A stretch of 64,000 nucleotides of DNA from UBA1494_A sp963973975 (GTDB lineage Bacteria; Bacteroidota; Bacteroidia; Flavobacteriales_E; Vicingaceae), in assembly GCA_963973975.1 (NCBI GenBank), contig CAXBCF010000005.1, positions 65,115 to 129,114 of the forward strand, given 5' to 3'. Positions 55,077-62,598 of this stretch are shown here, in pieces. Both the position numbers and the translations under genes were made by a program. Positions within the stretch are counted from its first letter, which is position 1; every line of letters begins with the position of its first letter. The notes below the pieces were generated by a model. The model did not search any database. It was not told the origin of the DNA and worked only from the letters and a program-made list of their open reading frames with translations.

Positions 55077-55829
55077 TTAGTTCGTTTCGAGCAATTCTAA
55101 ATAGCGGTTCAATGCTTTTAGTTTCTTGCTATCTAGGTGATAGCTAATATTTTCTTTTAAATAATTTAATTGCTTTTGCTGGTCAATATCCTTTCGATTG
55201 AAGTACTTAACAGCTGCATCAATATTGTCAATTCCAAACTTTAAAACGGCATTAAAATCATTGATAAAATTTGAATCTAGTGGTTTATTGCTCACCCATG
55301 CTGCAAAAACAAAGGGAAGTTTTTGCCAAAGATGCCATTGTTCAGCTAAATCATATTGATAGCTATACCTACCGTTAAGGTGAAAGGTGCGATCTCCAAT
55401 TATGACACCTGCGGTTGTGCCTGTTATTTTTTCTTCATATCCTTCATCTGCTGCTTGATAGTCTACTTTAATTTTCCAGTAATTTTTCGCCAATAATTCA
55501 CATAATTTTACGGAAGTACGCGACTGATAATCTAAAATAATACTTGTGATTTCGCTAAGAGGAACCTCACTTACCAATAAAACTGATTTTACTTTTTCAT
55601 TTGCTCCTATGCAATAATCTGATAGTATATGTGCTTCTTTGAGTTTTGGTATAATAGCTACTGGAACTAATCCTAAATCTACTTCTCCCGATAAAAGTTT
55701 TGAAGCGCAAACAGAGGGAATATCTTTACTAATGGTTACTTGTTCTAAGAAATTGGGATGCTGCTCCATGCCAAAAATAAAAGGCAATGTATTTAAATAA
55801 GAAACCGCAGAGATTGTAACTTTTTTCAA
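55077..55829 (-). CDS. mqnA: Chorismate dehydratase MqnA (futalosine menaquinone pathway)
   Basis: A 250-aa periplasmic-binding-like enzyme that dehydrates chorismate to 3-enolpyruvyl-benzoate, the first step of the futalosine route to menaquinone. Seen: ISAVSYLNTLPFIFG (family N-terminus), LSGEVDLGLVPVAII, LDYQSRTSVKL, GVIIGDRTF and LPFVFAAWV. The start is TTG 55829, directly before the conserved KKVTISAVSYLN; no in-frame ATG is available. No other mqn gene is in the window. The paralog MqnD has a different signature, so MqnA is favoured. Confidence 0.88.
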   Translation of the reverse strand: MKKVTISAVSYLNTLPFIFGMEQHPNFLEQVTISKDIPSVCASKLLSGEVDLGLVPVAIIPKLKEAHILSDYCIGANEKVKSVLLVSEVPLSEITSIILDYQSRTSVKLCELLAKNYWKIKVDYQAADEGYEEKITGTTAGVIIGDRTFHLNGRYSYQYDLAEQWHLWQKLPFVFAAWVSNKPLDSNFINDFNAVLKFGIDNIDAAVKYFNRKDIDQQKQLNYLKENISYHLDSKKLKALNRYLELLETN

Positions 55830-55977
55830 GGAAATAATTTTGAGCGAAATTACTAATACCGATTATGATTTCAGATTAGCTCATTTTTTACTCTCTAATT
55901 TTTTTGCCTGTCAGAATGCTATCTAATTGGTAATTAAATAGTAGAGTCATGTGAAACTTTAAAGGGTATAAAAAACC

Positions 55978-56763
55978 TTAGTGAGTAGTTACAATTGCTT
56001 CCTTTTTTAAAAGTGCGAGTGTGGCTGCAACTGTACTTATAATTGCTAAAAAACCAGATAAACTCACACCGATAAAAGGAATTAACAATGCAAGCGCAAA
56101 AAGACTTCCATTTGCAATTGCCAAACCTTTGTTTCTACTGATGAAATCAACACTTTCTTTTATATTCATTTTTCTGCGTTCCAAGTTATAATCCATAAAA
56201 GAAAAGCCGTAAAAGTAGGCGGAGATCAAAAAGAGAATTGGTGCACTTGCAAAACCAATTAATGGAAAAAAGCTTAGCGCAAACAAAACAATCACCAAAC
56301 TAATTTCAATTAAAAAGTTGCGAATAGCCAGTAAAATTCCCCTCCACATGTCTTTGAATAATTGTTTCCATGAAAACTCAATTTGATTTCCGTTCATGAT
56401 TTGTTCCGTTTTTTCAGAAACATAAGCCAATACAGGTGAAAGTAAAATAAGTATTACATAACCACCAATAAAAGCAAACAACAAAAAGAATAAAATTCTT
56501 AAAATCAACCAAATAAGAACGCCGATAGTACCTGCTAAAATAGAAGCACCCCAGAAATCCCATTCTTCTGGATTCCAACTAGCTTTTAAATAGTCAATGA
56601 GCTCAATTGTGATGTTTGATACAAAGTAATAACTAATCGAAAAAAGTAAAATATTTAAAGCAATGGGTATCAAAAAGAAATAATACAGCCGATTAGTGAA
56701 AATAAAATCAACTGCTTTGCCATAGCTACTTAACCCAATTTGCAAATCCTTTATAAATGACAT
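55978..56763 (-). CDS. EI24 domain membrane protein (CysZ-like)
   Basis: A 261-aa polytopic protein with about four to six hydrophobic segments. The central region GYVILILLSPVLAYVSEKTEQI and LIGFASAPILFLISAYFYGF match EI24/CysZ proteins; CysZ is a sulfate permease in Enterobacteria, but many EI24 members have no known substrate. The gene begins 4 bp after the putative endonuclease stop, so it appears to be the last gene of the proDH-M-R transcript. There is no sulfur-assimilation gene nearby, so a sulfate role is only possible. Confidence 0.75.
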   Translation of the reverse strand: MSFIKDLQIGLSSYGKAVDFIFTNRLYYFFLIPIALNILLFSISYYFVSNITIELIDYLKASWNPEEWDFWGASILAGTIGVLIWLILRILFFLLFAFIGGYVILILLSPVLAYVSEKTEQIMNGNQIEFSWKQLFKDMWRGILLAIRNFLIEISLVIVLFALSFFPLIGFASAPILFLISAYFYGFSFMDYNLERRKMNIKESVDFISRNKGLAIANGSLFALALLIPFIGVSLSGFLAIISTVAATLALLKKEAIVTTH

Positions 56764-56767
56764 TATA

Positions 56768-57460
56768 TTAAGAGTTTAATGAATTAAGGTGTTGAACCAA
56801 TTCAAATGGTTTTTTTGATTCTCTTTCTATGTTGCAACACCAAAATTCACGTTTACCGTATTTCCAAAGTTGCAACTTTTTTGGTTTACTTTCAATTTGT
56901 TGAATAAGACTTGACTTGTCAATCCAAGCAACAAAATAAGTGTCTTTACAATAACGAAAAGCAGCAATCTTTTCATAAATTTCATCTGTTGTAGCTTTAA
57001 AATCAATTTTTTGCTTTTCCAGCCAATCGTCTTTTCGCTGTCGAAGTTGAGTAAAGACAAATTGCACATGTAAGTCAGCTTTCAGCGCTTGAATTGTAGC
57101 ATTTCCTCTGCGAATTAATTTAATGTCGCGATGCCTTAAAAATTCCTCAATGCACTGATCCACATCTGGCAATAAGGAAGTTTTTAACTCTAATTCAAAT
57201 TGTTCTTTTCCTGTATTAAAAATAAAATCGACATCCATGCCACTTTGATCAATCGAAACATTTGTTGCTGCAAACGCTATCCCGTGCTGCAACATCCATT
57301 TTTTAAATGCAATTTCACCTACAAAGCCTCTAAGTTTACTGTCGAGTTGCACATTGGGATGTCTGAACCGAAGATTATCTAAAAACTGACTTTGCAATGC
57401 TTTTTGTAAAGCCTCTTTTACTTCTGCTTCACTTAAAGGTATGTTGATGGGACTATTCAT
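56768..57460 (-). CDS. Putative PD-(D/E)XK restriction endonuclease partner of the adjacent methyltransferase
   Basis: A 230-aa protein that I do not recognise as a named family. An N-terminal helix carries GFVGEIAFKKWMLQHGI (Glu49). A plausible nuclease core follows: D76-x-D78 in GMDVDFIF, then ELELKTS with E91-x-K93, matching the D...ExK layout of PD-(D/E)XK enzymes. The rest is basic and aromatic-rich (KYGKREFWCCNI). It overlaps the methyltransferase gene by 8 bp, methylase first, the usual way to make the protective enzyme before the nuclease. A restriction role is inferred from this context and motif; another nuclease or DNA-binding role is possible. Confidence 0.65.
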   Translation of the reverse strand: MNSPINIPLSEAEVKEALQKALQSQFLDNLRFRHPNVQLDSKLRGFVGEIAFKKWMLQHGIAFAATNVSIDQSGMDVDFIFNTGKEQFELELKTSLLPDVDQCIEEFLRHRDIKLIRRGNATIQALKADLHVQFVFTQLRQRKDDWLEKQKIDFKATTDEIYEKIAAFRYCKDTYFVAWIDKSSLIQQIESKPKKLQLWKYGKREFWCCNIERESKKPFELVQHLNSLNS

Positions 57461-58745
57461 TTTTAAACAGCAGTTTGAAATACTGAAGTTGATTATCTAT
57501 TAGTCCTTTTACTTGTTTGCCTGACTTATTGGTATAGCCCAATATTGCTTTTTTGTTTCTTTCGTAGGTGACTTCTTCACAAATCTTATTTTCGTTATTG
57601 GTAACTATAGTACAGGTTCTTTTTCCTCCATCTTCCTTATTTTGAAGCAGAGTAGCATGCATTGTACTTCCACTTCCTGCAAAAAAATCTAAAATTCGAA
57701 TGTCTTTTTCAGGAATTAATTGAATAATGAATTGAATTAAATCCGTCGGTTTAGGATAAGAGAAAATGGATTGTTGCATCATGTTTTTCAGTTCGTTACT
57801 GCCTTTCGAATTACTAAAATTTATGAGTGCTCTGTGTGGAAGTGTTCTTACCCTTTTTTGATCTTTATTGTCAACATATTGATATTGTTTGATGTAAACT
57901 TTCCATGTTCCACTAGTTTGTTTGAATACAATGAAATCGTTTTCTAAACCCCATTCAAATTTTTCCTTGCTCCAACGCCAAGTATTTGGTGGGCCAATTT
58001 GATTGCCAGATTTAAGTTTGGTTCCATCGGGAGCAGTGATTTCGTAATCCAAGGTTTTGCTGTAGCTTCCTTTGTAATCCAAGTCTCGGAGATAGTACTT
58101 TCCTCTTTTACTGACAAATGAATCTGAAAAGCGGTACTTTTTGTCCTCTTCAACTTTTATTTCAGCTTTTGTAAACTTAAGTTGATCACTATTCTTTGCA
58201 TAGCAAAGTACATAATCAAATTCAACTGCCACTTGCTTACTATCATGTCCACTGCCTGATTTATTTTTTCGAATAAAATTGGCAACAAAATTCTGTTGTC
58301 TAAAAATCCCATCGCACAAAAGTTTGAGTCTTGCTTGTTCATAATCATCAATAGAGATAAAGATAACTCCTGTTTCAGTCAATAGGTTTTTGGCTTTCAA
58401 TAAGCGTTTGTACATAAATGAAATCCACTTAGAGTGTCGGTACAAATCATCGGCATCAACAAAATGATCGTTGTATTTAAAGTCTTTATTCCCTGTATTG
58501 TAAGGAGGGTCAATGTAGATTAAATCAAATTCAGCTTTTTGATTTTCAAGTAGATGAAGTGCTGCTAAATTATCGGATTCAATCAGTTGATGAATAGGAC
58601 CAGATGATCCAATTCTTCTATTCTTTATCTCTTTGAGAATAATTTCCTTAGATTGAATTAAGCCTTCAATGGCTTCTTCTTTCTCCTCCCATAATAGTCC
58701 AATTTTTTTTTGAAATGCTAGAATGGAAGAGGGGGTTTGCTTCAC
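57453..58745 (-). CDS. Site-specific adenine DNA methyltransferase (beta class, Mod-like)
   Basis: A 430-aa N6-adenine or N4-cytosine methyltransferase. Motif IV DPPYNTG is at residues 79-85 and motif I FAGSGST at 355-361, the beta-class order seen in type III Mod and related type II enzymes; the region between (about 180-330) would hold the recognition domain. DPPY favours adenine. It is shorter than typical type III Mod (about 600 aa) and no Res helicase is present, so type II is favoured. Start GTG 58745. It follows proline dehydrogenase by 33 bp and overlaps the putative endonuclease gene by 8 bp. Confidence 0.9.
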   Translation of the reverse strand: MKQTPSSILAFQKKIGLLWEEKEEAIEGLIQSKEIILKEIKNRRIGSSGPIHQLIESDNLAALHLLENQKAEFDLIYIDPPYNTGNKDFKYNDHFVDADDLYRHSKWISFMYKRLLKAKNLLTETGVIFISIDDYEQARLKLLCDGIFRQQNFVANFIRKNKSGSGHDSKQVAVEFDYVLCYAKNSDQLKFTKAEIKVEEDKKYRFSDSFVSKRGKYYLRDLDYKGSYSKTLDYEITAPDGTKLKSGNQIGPPNTWRWSKEKFEWGLENDFIVFKQTSGTWKVYIKQYQYVDNKDQKRVRTLPHRALINFSNSKGSNELKNMMQQSIFSYPKPTDLIQFIIQLIPEKDIRILDFFAGSGSTMHATLLQNKEDGGKRTCTIVTNNENKICEEVTYERNKKAILGYTNKSGKQVKGLIDNQLQYFKLLFKNE

Positions 58746-58778
58746 GATAATTTGCTTGAGAAATTCAGTTGCGTAAAG

Positions 58779-59948
58779 TTACTGATTGTTTTTCCTTCGT
58801 TCTATTTCTTTCATAATCAGGTTCAACTCTCTTCCTGTTTGACCTGAAATGGAGGTGTTTTCTTCAGCTCTTCGGATCATGTAGGGCATCACTTCTTTCA
58901 CAGGGCCATAGGGTACGTATTTGGCAACATTATAACCTGCTTTAGCAATGTTAAAACTAATGTGATCACTCATGCCCAACAATTGAGAAAAATAAACTTG
59001 TGGGTGATTATTTGGAATACTTTTTTCCTCCATTAAACGTGTTAATAGTAACGAACTTTCTTCATTGTGTGTGCCCGCACAAATTGCAATTCGGTCAGTG
59101 TGGTTCAAACAATATTCCATTGCTCTATTAAAATCTAAGTCCGTAGCAGCTTTGTTTTCTTGAATGGGATCAGGGTAACCCATTTTTGATGCCCTTGCTC
59201 GTTCTTTTTCCATGTAAGCTCCTCGCACAATTTTTAGTCCGAGGTAAAAATTTTCTTCCTGTGCTTGTTTTAATAAATTTTCGATGTAATCAAAACGATC
59301 GTGGCGGTACATTTGAACCGTGTTGTAAACGATCGCTTGCTTTTTATTGTAGCGGTACATCATTAAGAGTGCAATTTCATCAATTGCTGTTTGAATCCAA
59401 CTTTCTTCTGCATCGATCATAACGGGAATTCCCGAATTGTGGGCATAGTTGCAGATAATGTCAATTCTATTTCTACCTCTCAGAAAAATCATTGATTCAT
59501 CGTCTGTTAAAACTTCATTAGCAGAAACTTTTTCCAATAATGCAAATGGAATAACTGCGGTAGTTTTAAAAACACAAAAAGGGACATTGCTGTCCTTTCT
59601 AGCACGCTCAATAGATGCCACTGCTTTTCCTAAAAACTGATCAAAATCGTTTTCTCTTTCTTTGCCTTCAACAGAGTAATCCAATATGGTTTTTACATTG
59701 AATTGAGAGAGTTCTTGAATTCGATCTTCACAGTCTTCAATGCTTTCGCCACCACAAAAATGTTGAAATACAGTTGATTTAATAATGCCCTCTATTGGCA
59801 AGCGTAAAAACAACGCTATTTTTAAGAAAAACGGCCCTAAACTAATCAATACATTGTATGAAATGAGCTTAAAAAGGTAATATGCTTTTTTAAGCTGAAG
59901 GTCACTTTTGTTGGCAAAAGCGATTTTTGTATTTTCGAAATTGAGCAT
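58779..59948 (-). CDS. Proline dehydrogenase
   Basis: A monofunctional FAD-dependent ProDH, 389 aa, oxidising proline to pyrroline-5-carboxylate. Seen: TTAVIPFALLEK, VMIDAEESWIQTAID, TVQMYRHDR, LGLKIVRGAYMEKERARA, AGTHNEESSLLL, QLLGMSDHI and YVPYGPVKEVMPYMIRRAEEN. The last element with paired Arg binds substrate. It links to the RocD-type step (pyrroline-5-carboxylate/glutamate semialdehyde) at 8183-9466. It is preceded by fabD with a TAATG junction (1-bp overlap) and followed by the methyltransferase gene. Confidence 0.93.
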   Translation of the reverse strand: MLNFENTKIAFANKSDLQLKKAYYLFKLISYNVLISLGPFFLKIALFLRLPIEGIIKSTVFQHFCGGESIEDCEDRIQELSQFNVKTILDYSVEGKERENDFDQFLGKAVASIERARKDSNVPFCVFKTTAVIPFALLEKVSANEVLTDDESMIFLRGRNRIDIICNYAHNSGIPVMIDAEESWIQTAIDEIALLMMYRYNKKQAIVYNTVQMYRHDRFDYIENLLKQAQEENFYLGLKIVRGAYMEKERARASKMGYPDPIQENKAATDLDFNRAMEYCLNHTDRIAICAGTHNEESSLLLTRLMEEKSIPNNHPQVYFSQLLGMSDHISFNIAKAGYNVAKYVPYGPVKEVMPYMIRRAEENTSISGQTGRELNLIMKEIERRKNNQ

Positions 59949-60829
59949 TAGATCGCGGCGCTAGATGTTTCAAACTGCCGATTGACTTTTTTCATCAATC
60001 CTTGTAACACATTTCCCGGTCCAACTTCGATTAATTCAGTAGCTCCGTCTGCTATTAGCTGTTTCATTATTTGAGTCCATTTAACAGGTGCTGTTAGCTG
60101 TGCGATCAAATTTTCTTTGATTTCTTCAGGATTACTTATTCCTTTAGCAACAACATTCTGATAAACAGGACAAATTGGAGACTTAATTGTTGTGTCTAAA
60201 ATGGCTTTTTCTAAGGCTTTTTTTGCAGGCTCCATTAAAGGAGAGTGAAATGCACCTCCAACGGGAAGCATTAAAGCCCTTTTTGCTCCGGCACTTGAAA
60301 GCAGTTCACAGGCTTCTGTTACTGCTTCAATTGAACCTGAAATTACTAACTGACCTGGTGAATTATAATTTGCAGGAACCACAATGCCATCTATTTTACT
60401 GCAGATTTCTTCCACATCTTTATCTTCCATTCCCAAAACTGCTGCCATGGTAGATGGAGTAGCTTCGCAAGCTTTTTGCATGGCATTGGCTCTTTGGATG
60501 ACCAAGTTTAAACCATCTGCAAAACTCATGGCACCGCAAGCAACTAAAGCAGAAAACTCTCCCAAAGAATGACCAGCAGCCATGTCAGGTTTAAATTTCT
60601 CTCCCAAGCATTTAGCCAAAATCACGGAATGTAAAAAGATTGCCGGTTGAGTTACATTGGTTTGTTTCAATTCTTCTGGAGTGCCTTCAAACATAGTGTC
60701 GCTAATTGAAAAGCCAATAATGTCGTTTGCCTCATGAAAAAGTGTTTTTGCTAATTCTGATTGTTCATAAATGTCTTTTCCCATTCCTGGAAATTGGGCA
60801 CCTTGTCCCGGAAATACAAATGCTTTCAT
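59948..60829 (-). CDS. fabD: Malonyl-CoA:ACP transacylase
   Basis: Transfers malonyl from CoA to acyl carrier protein for fatty-acid synthesis. The 293-aa protein has FVFPGQGAQFPGMG, the active-site Ser in AAGHSLGEFSALVA, NYNSPGQLVISG, the catalytic His in GGAFHSPLM, and IEVGPGNVLQGLM. ATG 60829 is the standard start; an in-frame ATG at 60886 lies upstream of a TATTTTTG box (60864-60857) and would add 19 non-family residues. It is the first gene of the fabD-proDH-M-R-EI24 series, an unusual grouping for fabD. Confidence 0.95.
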   Translation of the reverse strand: MKAFVFPGQGAQFPGMGKDIYEQSELAKTLFHEANDIIGFSISDTMFEGTPEELKQTNVTQPAIFLHSVILAKCLGEKFKPDMAAGHSLGEFSALVACGAMSFADGLNLVIQRANAMQKACEATPSTMAAVLGMEDKDVEEICSKIDGIVVPANYNSPGQLVISGSIEAVTEACELLSSAGAKRALMLPVGGAFHSPLMEPAKKALEKAILDTTIKSPICPVYQNVVAKGISNPEEIKENLIAQLTAPVKWTQIMKQLIADGATELIEVGPGNVLQGLMKKVNRQFETSSAAI

Positions 60830-60856
60830 AGAAAAATTGCTTTTTAGAAATTTAGG

Positions 60857-60864
60857 CAAAAATA
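60857..60864 (-). promoter_or_regulatory. -7 box for the fabD series
   Basis: The minus strand reads TATTTTTG, fitting TAnnTTTG, 27 bp before the fabD ATG at 60829. It helps set the start at that ATG. Confidence 0.5.
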
Positions 60865-60899
60865 TTCTTTCTCCAATTAAAATCATTCAATCACTAAAC

Positions 60900-60931
60900 A
60901 AAAAATGCCCACCATTGAATGATAGGCATTT
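60900..60931 (-). terminator. Intrinsic terminator of the Bax-inhibitor-1 gene
   Basis: On the minus strand AAATGCC and GGCATTT form a stem around a 15-nt loop and are followed by a T-run. It lies about 25 bp after the stop at 60954. Confidence 0.75.
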
Positions 60932-60953
60932 AGTAATTTGTTTGTTGAAGATT

Positions 60954-61700
60954 TTATTTTCTGTCGCCAAATAATCTTAGTAAGAATAAAAATAGGTTGA
61001 CAAAATCTAAATAGAGGTTCAAAGCACCCATTATCGCTAATTTGTTAGTCGATTCTGTTCCATATTCAACACCTGAACCAATTCTTTTCAATTTTTGAAC
61101 ATCATAGGCAGTCAAACCTGTAAAAATCAACACTCCTAAACAACTGATGATAAAATCCATCATAGCACTCCCTAAAAACCAATTTACGACCATGGCAATG
61201 ATGATTCCTACAAGAGCCATCATTAAAATGGAACCAAATTTTGTTAAGTCTTGTTTGGTAGTGTAACCCAAAACCGCCATCACTCCGAAAGTGCCTGCTG
61301 TGATAAAAAATGTGGAGGCAATACTTGCAGATGTGTAGGCTAAAAAGATAAAACTTAAGCTTACTCCCATAACTGCTGAATAGGCGATGAACAACAACAA
61401 TAAACTAAATGAAGATAGTTTGTTGAAGGAGAGCGACATGGCTAAAACGAAAATTAATGGAGCAAACATCACTGCATAGCCTAAAAAGTTTAAGCCACCA
61501 GTTTCCATGTTGATTAAGTTACTCATTAAAGCTTCTGAACTGCTGAACCAGTATGCAATTACGCCTGTAATGGCTAAAGCACCTGTCATGTAGGTAAATA
61601 CATTTGACAAAAATGATTTTACAACTGCTTCGCTATTTACTTGTCCTTCAATAGGCTGTTGCGTGAAATCAGCATTAAAATTATTTCTTAAATTATTCAT
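60954..61700 (-). CDS. Bax inhibitor-1 / YccA family membrane protein
   Basis: A 248-aa protein with seven hydrophobic segments. FLSNVFTYMTGALAITGVIA, FAPLIFVLAMS, FILLAYTSASIASTF-type segment (read as SFIFLAYTSAS), LIFTGLTAYDVQKLK (the conserved di-Asp region) and ALNLYLDFVNLFLFLLRLFG are family hallmarks. These proteins act as pH-dependent cation leak channels or protease modulators (YccA). A TAATTTTG box lies 16 bp before the ATG at 61700. Confidence 0.9.
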   Translation of the reverse strand: MNNLRNNFNADFTQQPIEGQVNSEAVVKSFLSNVFTYMTGALAITGVIAYWFSSSEALMSNLINMETGGLNFLGYAVMFAPLIFVLAMSLSFNKLSSFSLLLLFIAYSAVMGVSLSFIFLAYTSASIASTFFITAGTFGVMAVLGYTTKQDLTKFGSILMMALVGIIIAMVVNWFLGSAMMDFIISCLGVLIFTGLTAYDVQKLKRIGSGVEYGTESTNKLAIMGALNLYLDFVNLFLFLLRLFGDRK

Positions 61701-61716
61701 TTGATTAAATTTTCCA

Positions 61717-61724
61717 CAAAATTA
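61717..61724 (-). promoter_or_regulatory. -7 box for the Bax-inhibitor-1 gene
   Basis: The minus strand reads TAATTTTG, fitting TAnnTTTG, 16 bp before the ATG at 61700. No -33 box is clear. Confidence 0.45.
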
Positions 61725-61807
61725 AACAATCTAGTAAACGGGAAGATTAAAATCTTTAGTTAAAAGAGCCTAATTTGTTCTGCCAATTTACTTTCTCAAA
61801 AGCGCTT

Positions 61808-61930
61808 ATGAGCCAAAAAAACACTTATAAAAAAATTGCTGCTTATTCCGCTAGTATTTTTTCTAAATGTATTGTCAGGTGCATTAAGCCAACTAACTTC
61901 AACTAAGAAGTATATGTATTTGCTGTTTAA
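61808..61930 (+). pseudogene. Signal-peptide relic, split by a 7-A run
   Basis: ATG 61808 opens a 32-aa frame that turns meaningless after MSQKNTYKK. Removing one base of the following run of seven A would join it to LLLIPLVFFLNVLSGALSQ, a well-formed secretion signal ending in ALSQ, then LTSTKKYMY and a stop. This looks like the start of a decayed exported-protein gene. The promoter of the next gene overlaps its 3' end. It could also be chance. Confidence 0.3.
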
Positions 61931-61948
61931 CTTTTTTAGTTATATTTG
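61919..61948 (+). promoter_or_regulatory. Promoter (-33/-7) of the 143-aa secreted protein
   Basis: TTTG (61919-61922), an 18-bp spacer, then TATATTTG (61941-61948). Both elements match the Bacteroidota consensus with a spacer one base shorter than the usual 19. The leader would be about 26 nt before the ATG at 61980. Confidence 0.6.
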
Positions 61949-61979
61949 AATCATTATTAACAAATTAAATACTTTTATT

Positions 61980-62411
61980 ATGAAAAAGATACTATTTACC
62001 ATCTCTTTTGTTATTGCGATAACGACTGCGAGCTATAGTCAAGCCTCTTTAACACTATCAAATTTGCAAAATTGCGATTTAAATGTTGAATTAGTTGAAT
62101 TTGATATTGGGACTTGTCTACCTGTGCTTGCTTCAGTTTATCCTATTTCAGCAGGTTCTATAATTACAGTTAATGCATCTCCTGGCAATGAATTTATTTA
62201 TGCTTCAATTACTCCCTCTTTTAATCCTAGTTGTTTTCCTCCAGTAAATATTGAAACTAACGGTTTGGGATGTACTCCTGCTACTGTCACATGTACAGGT
62301 CCGGGATTTCCTACAAATGCAACAATTGGAACTGGAGGACCATGTGGATGTTCTAATCCAATCATTATGGATTGGGATGTTTGTGGTTCTAATGGAATAG
62401 AGTTTCTTTAA
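61980..62411 (+). CDS. Small Cys-rich secreted protein, 143 aa
   Basis: I do not recognise the family. A signal peptide (MKKILFTISFVIAITTASYS) is followed by a 120-residue beta-type domain with about nine cysteines (NCDL, GTCL, SCFPP, LGCTPATVTC, GPCGCS, DVCG) and many Gly/Pro/Thr residues. There is no T9SS sorting domain. The cysteines suggest disulfide bonds in the periplasm or outside. It has its own good promoter and a strong hairpin after it, so it is a monocistronic, probably well-expressed unit. The neighbour downstream is the start of a large Cys-containing secreted protein. Confidence 0.65.
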   Translation: MKKILFTISFVIAITTASYSQASLTLSNLQNCDLNVELVEFDIGTCLPVLASVYPISAGSIITVNASPGNEFIYASITPSFNPSCFPPVNIETNGLGCTPATVTCTGPGFPTNATIGTGGPCGCSNPIIMDWDVCGSNGIEFL

Positions 62412-62466
62412 TTTTAAAGATTTTTACATTTAAGTTTAATATTTTCTCATTTATTTAACTATACAC

Positions 62467-62499
62467 AAAGACATATCTTAGAATTAAAGATATGTCTTT
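62467..62499 (+). terminator. Perfect 13-bp hairpin, probable terminator
   Basis: AAAGACATATCTT and AAGATATGTCTTT are perfect complements around a 7-nt loop, 56 bp after the stop at 62411. The right arm ends in TTT followed by G, so the T-tract is short; it could equally be an mRNA 3' stabiliser. Confidence 0.6.
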
Positions 62500-62598
62500 G
62501 TAAATTTAATTTATTTTAAAATTCCTATTATTATTTATCTACAGGCAACTATATTGAAAAGCAACGTCATTGTAGTAAGTATAATTTAAAAAGTAGTA

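Noticed and set aside
57453..58745. Type III restriction-modification (Mod/Res)
   Set aside because: No Res helicase gene is adjacent and the methyltransferase is shorter than typical Mod; a type II arrangement fits better.
60187..60453. 88-codon Leu-rich plus-strand frame inside fabD
   Set aside because: It is antisense to well-conserved FabD sequence and has only composition-driven Leu runs.
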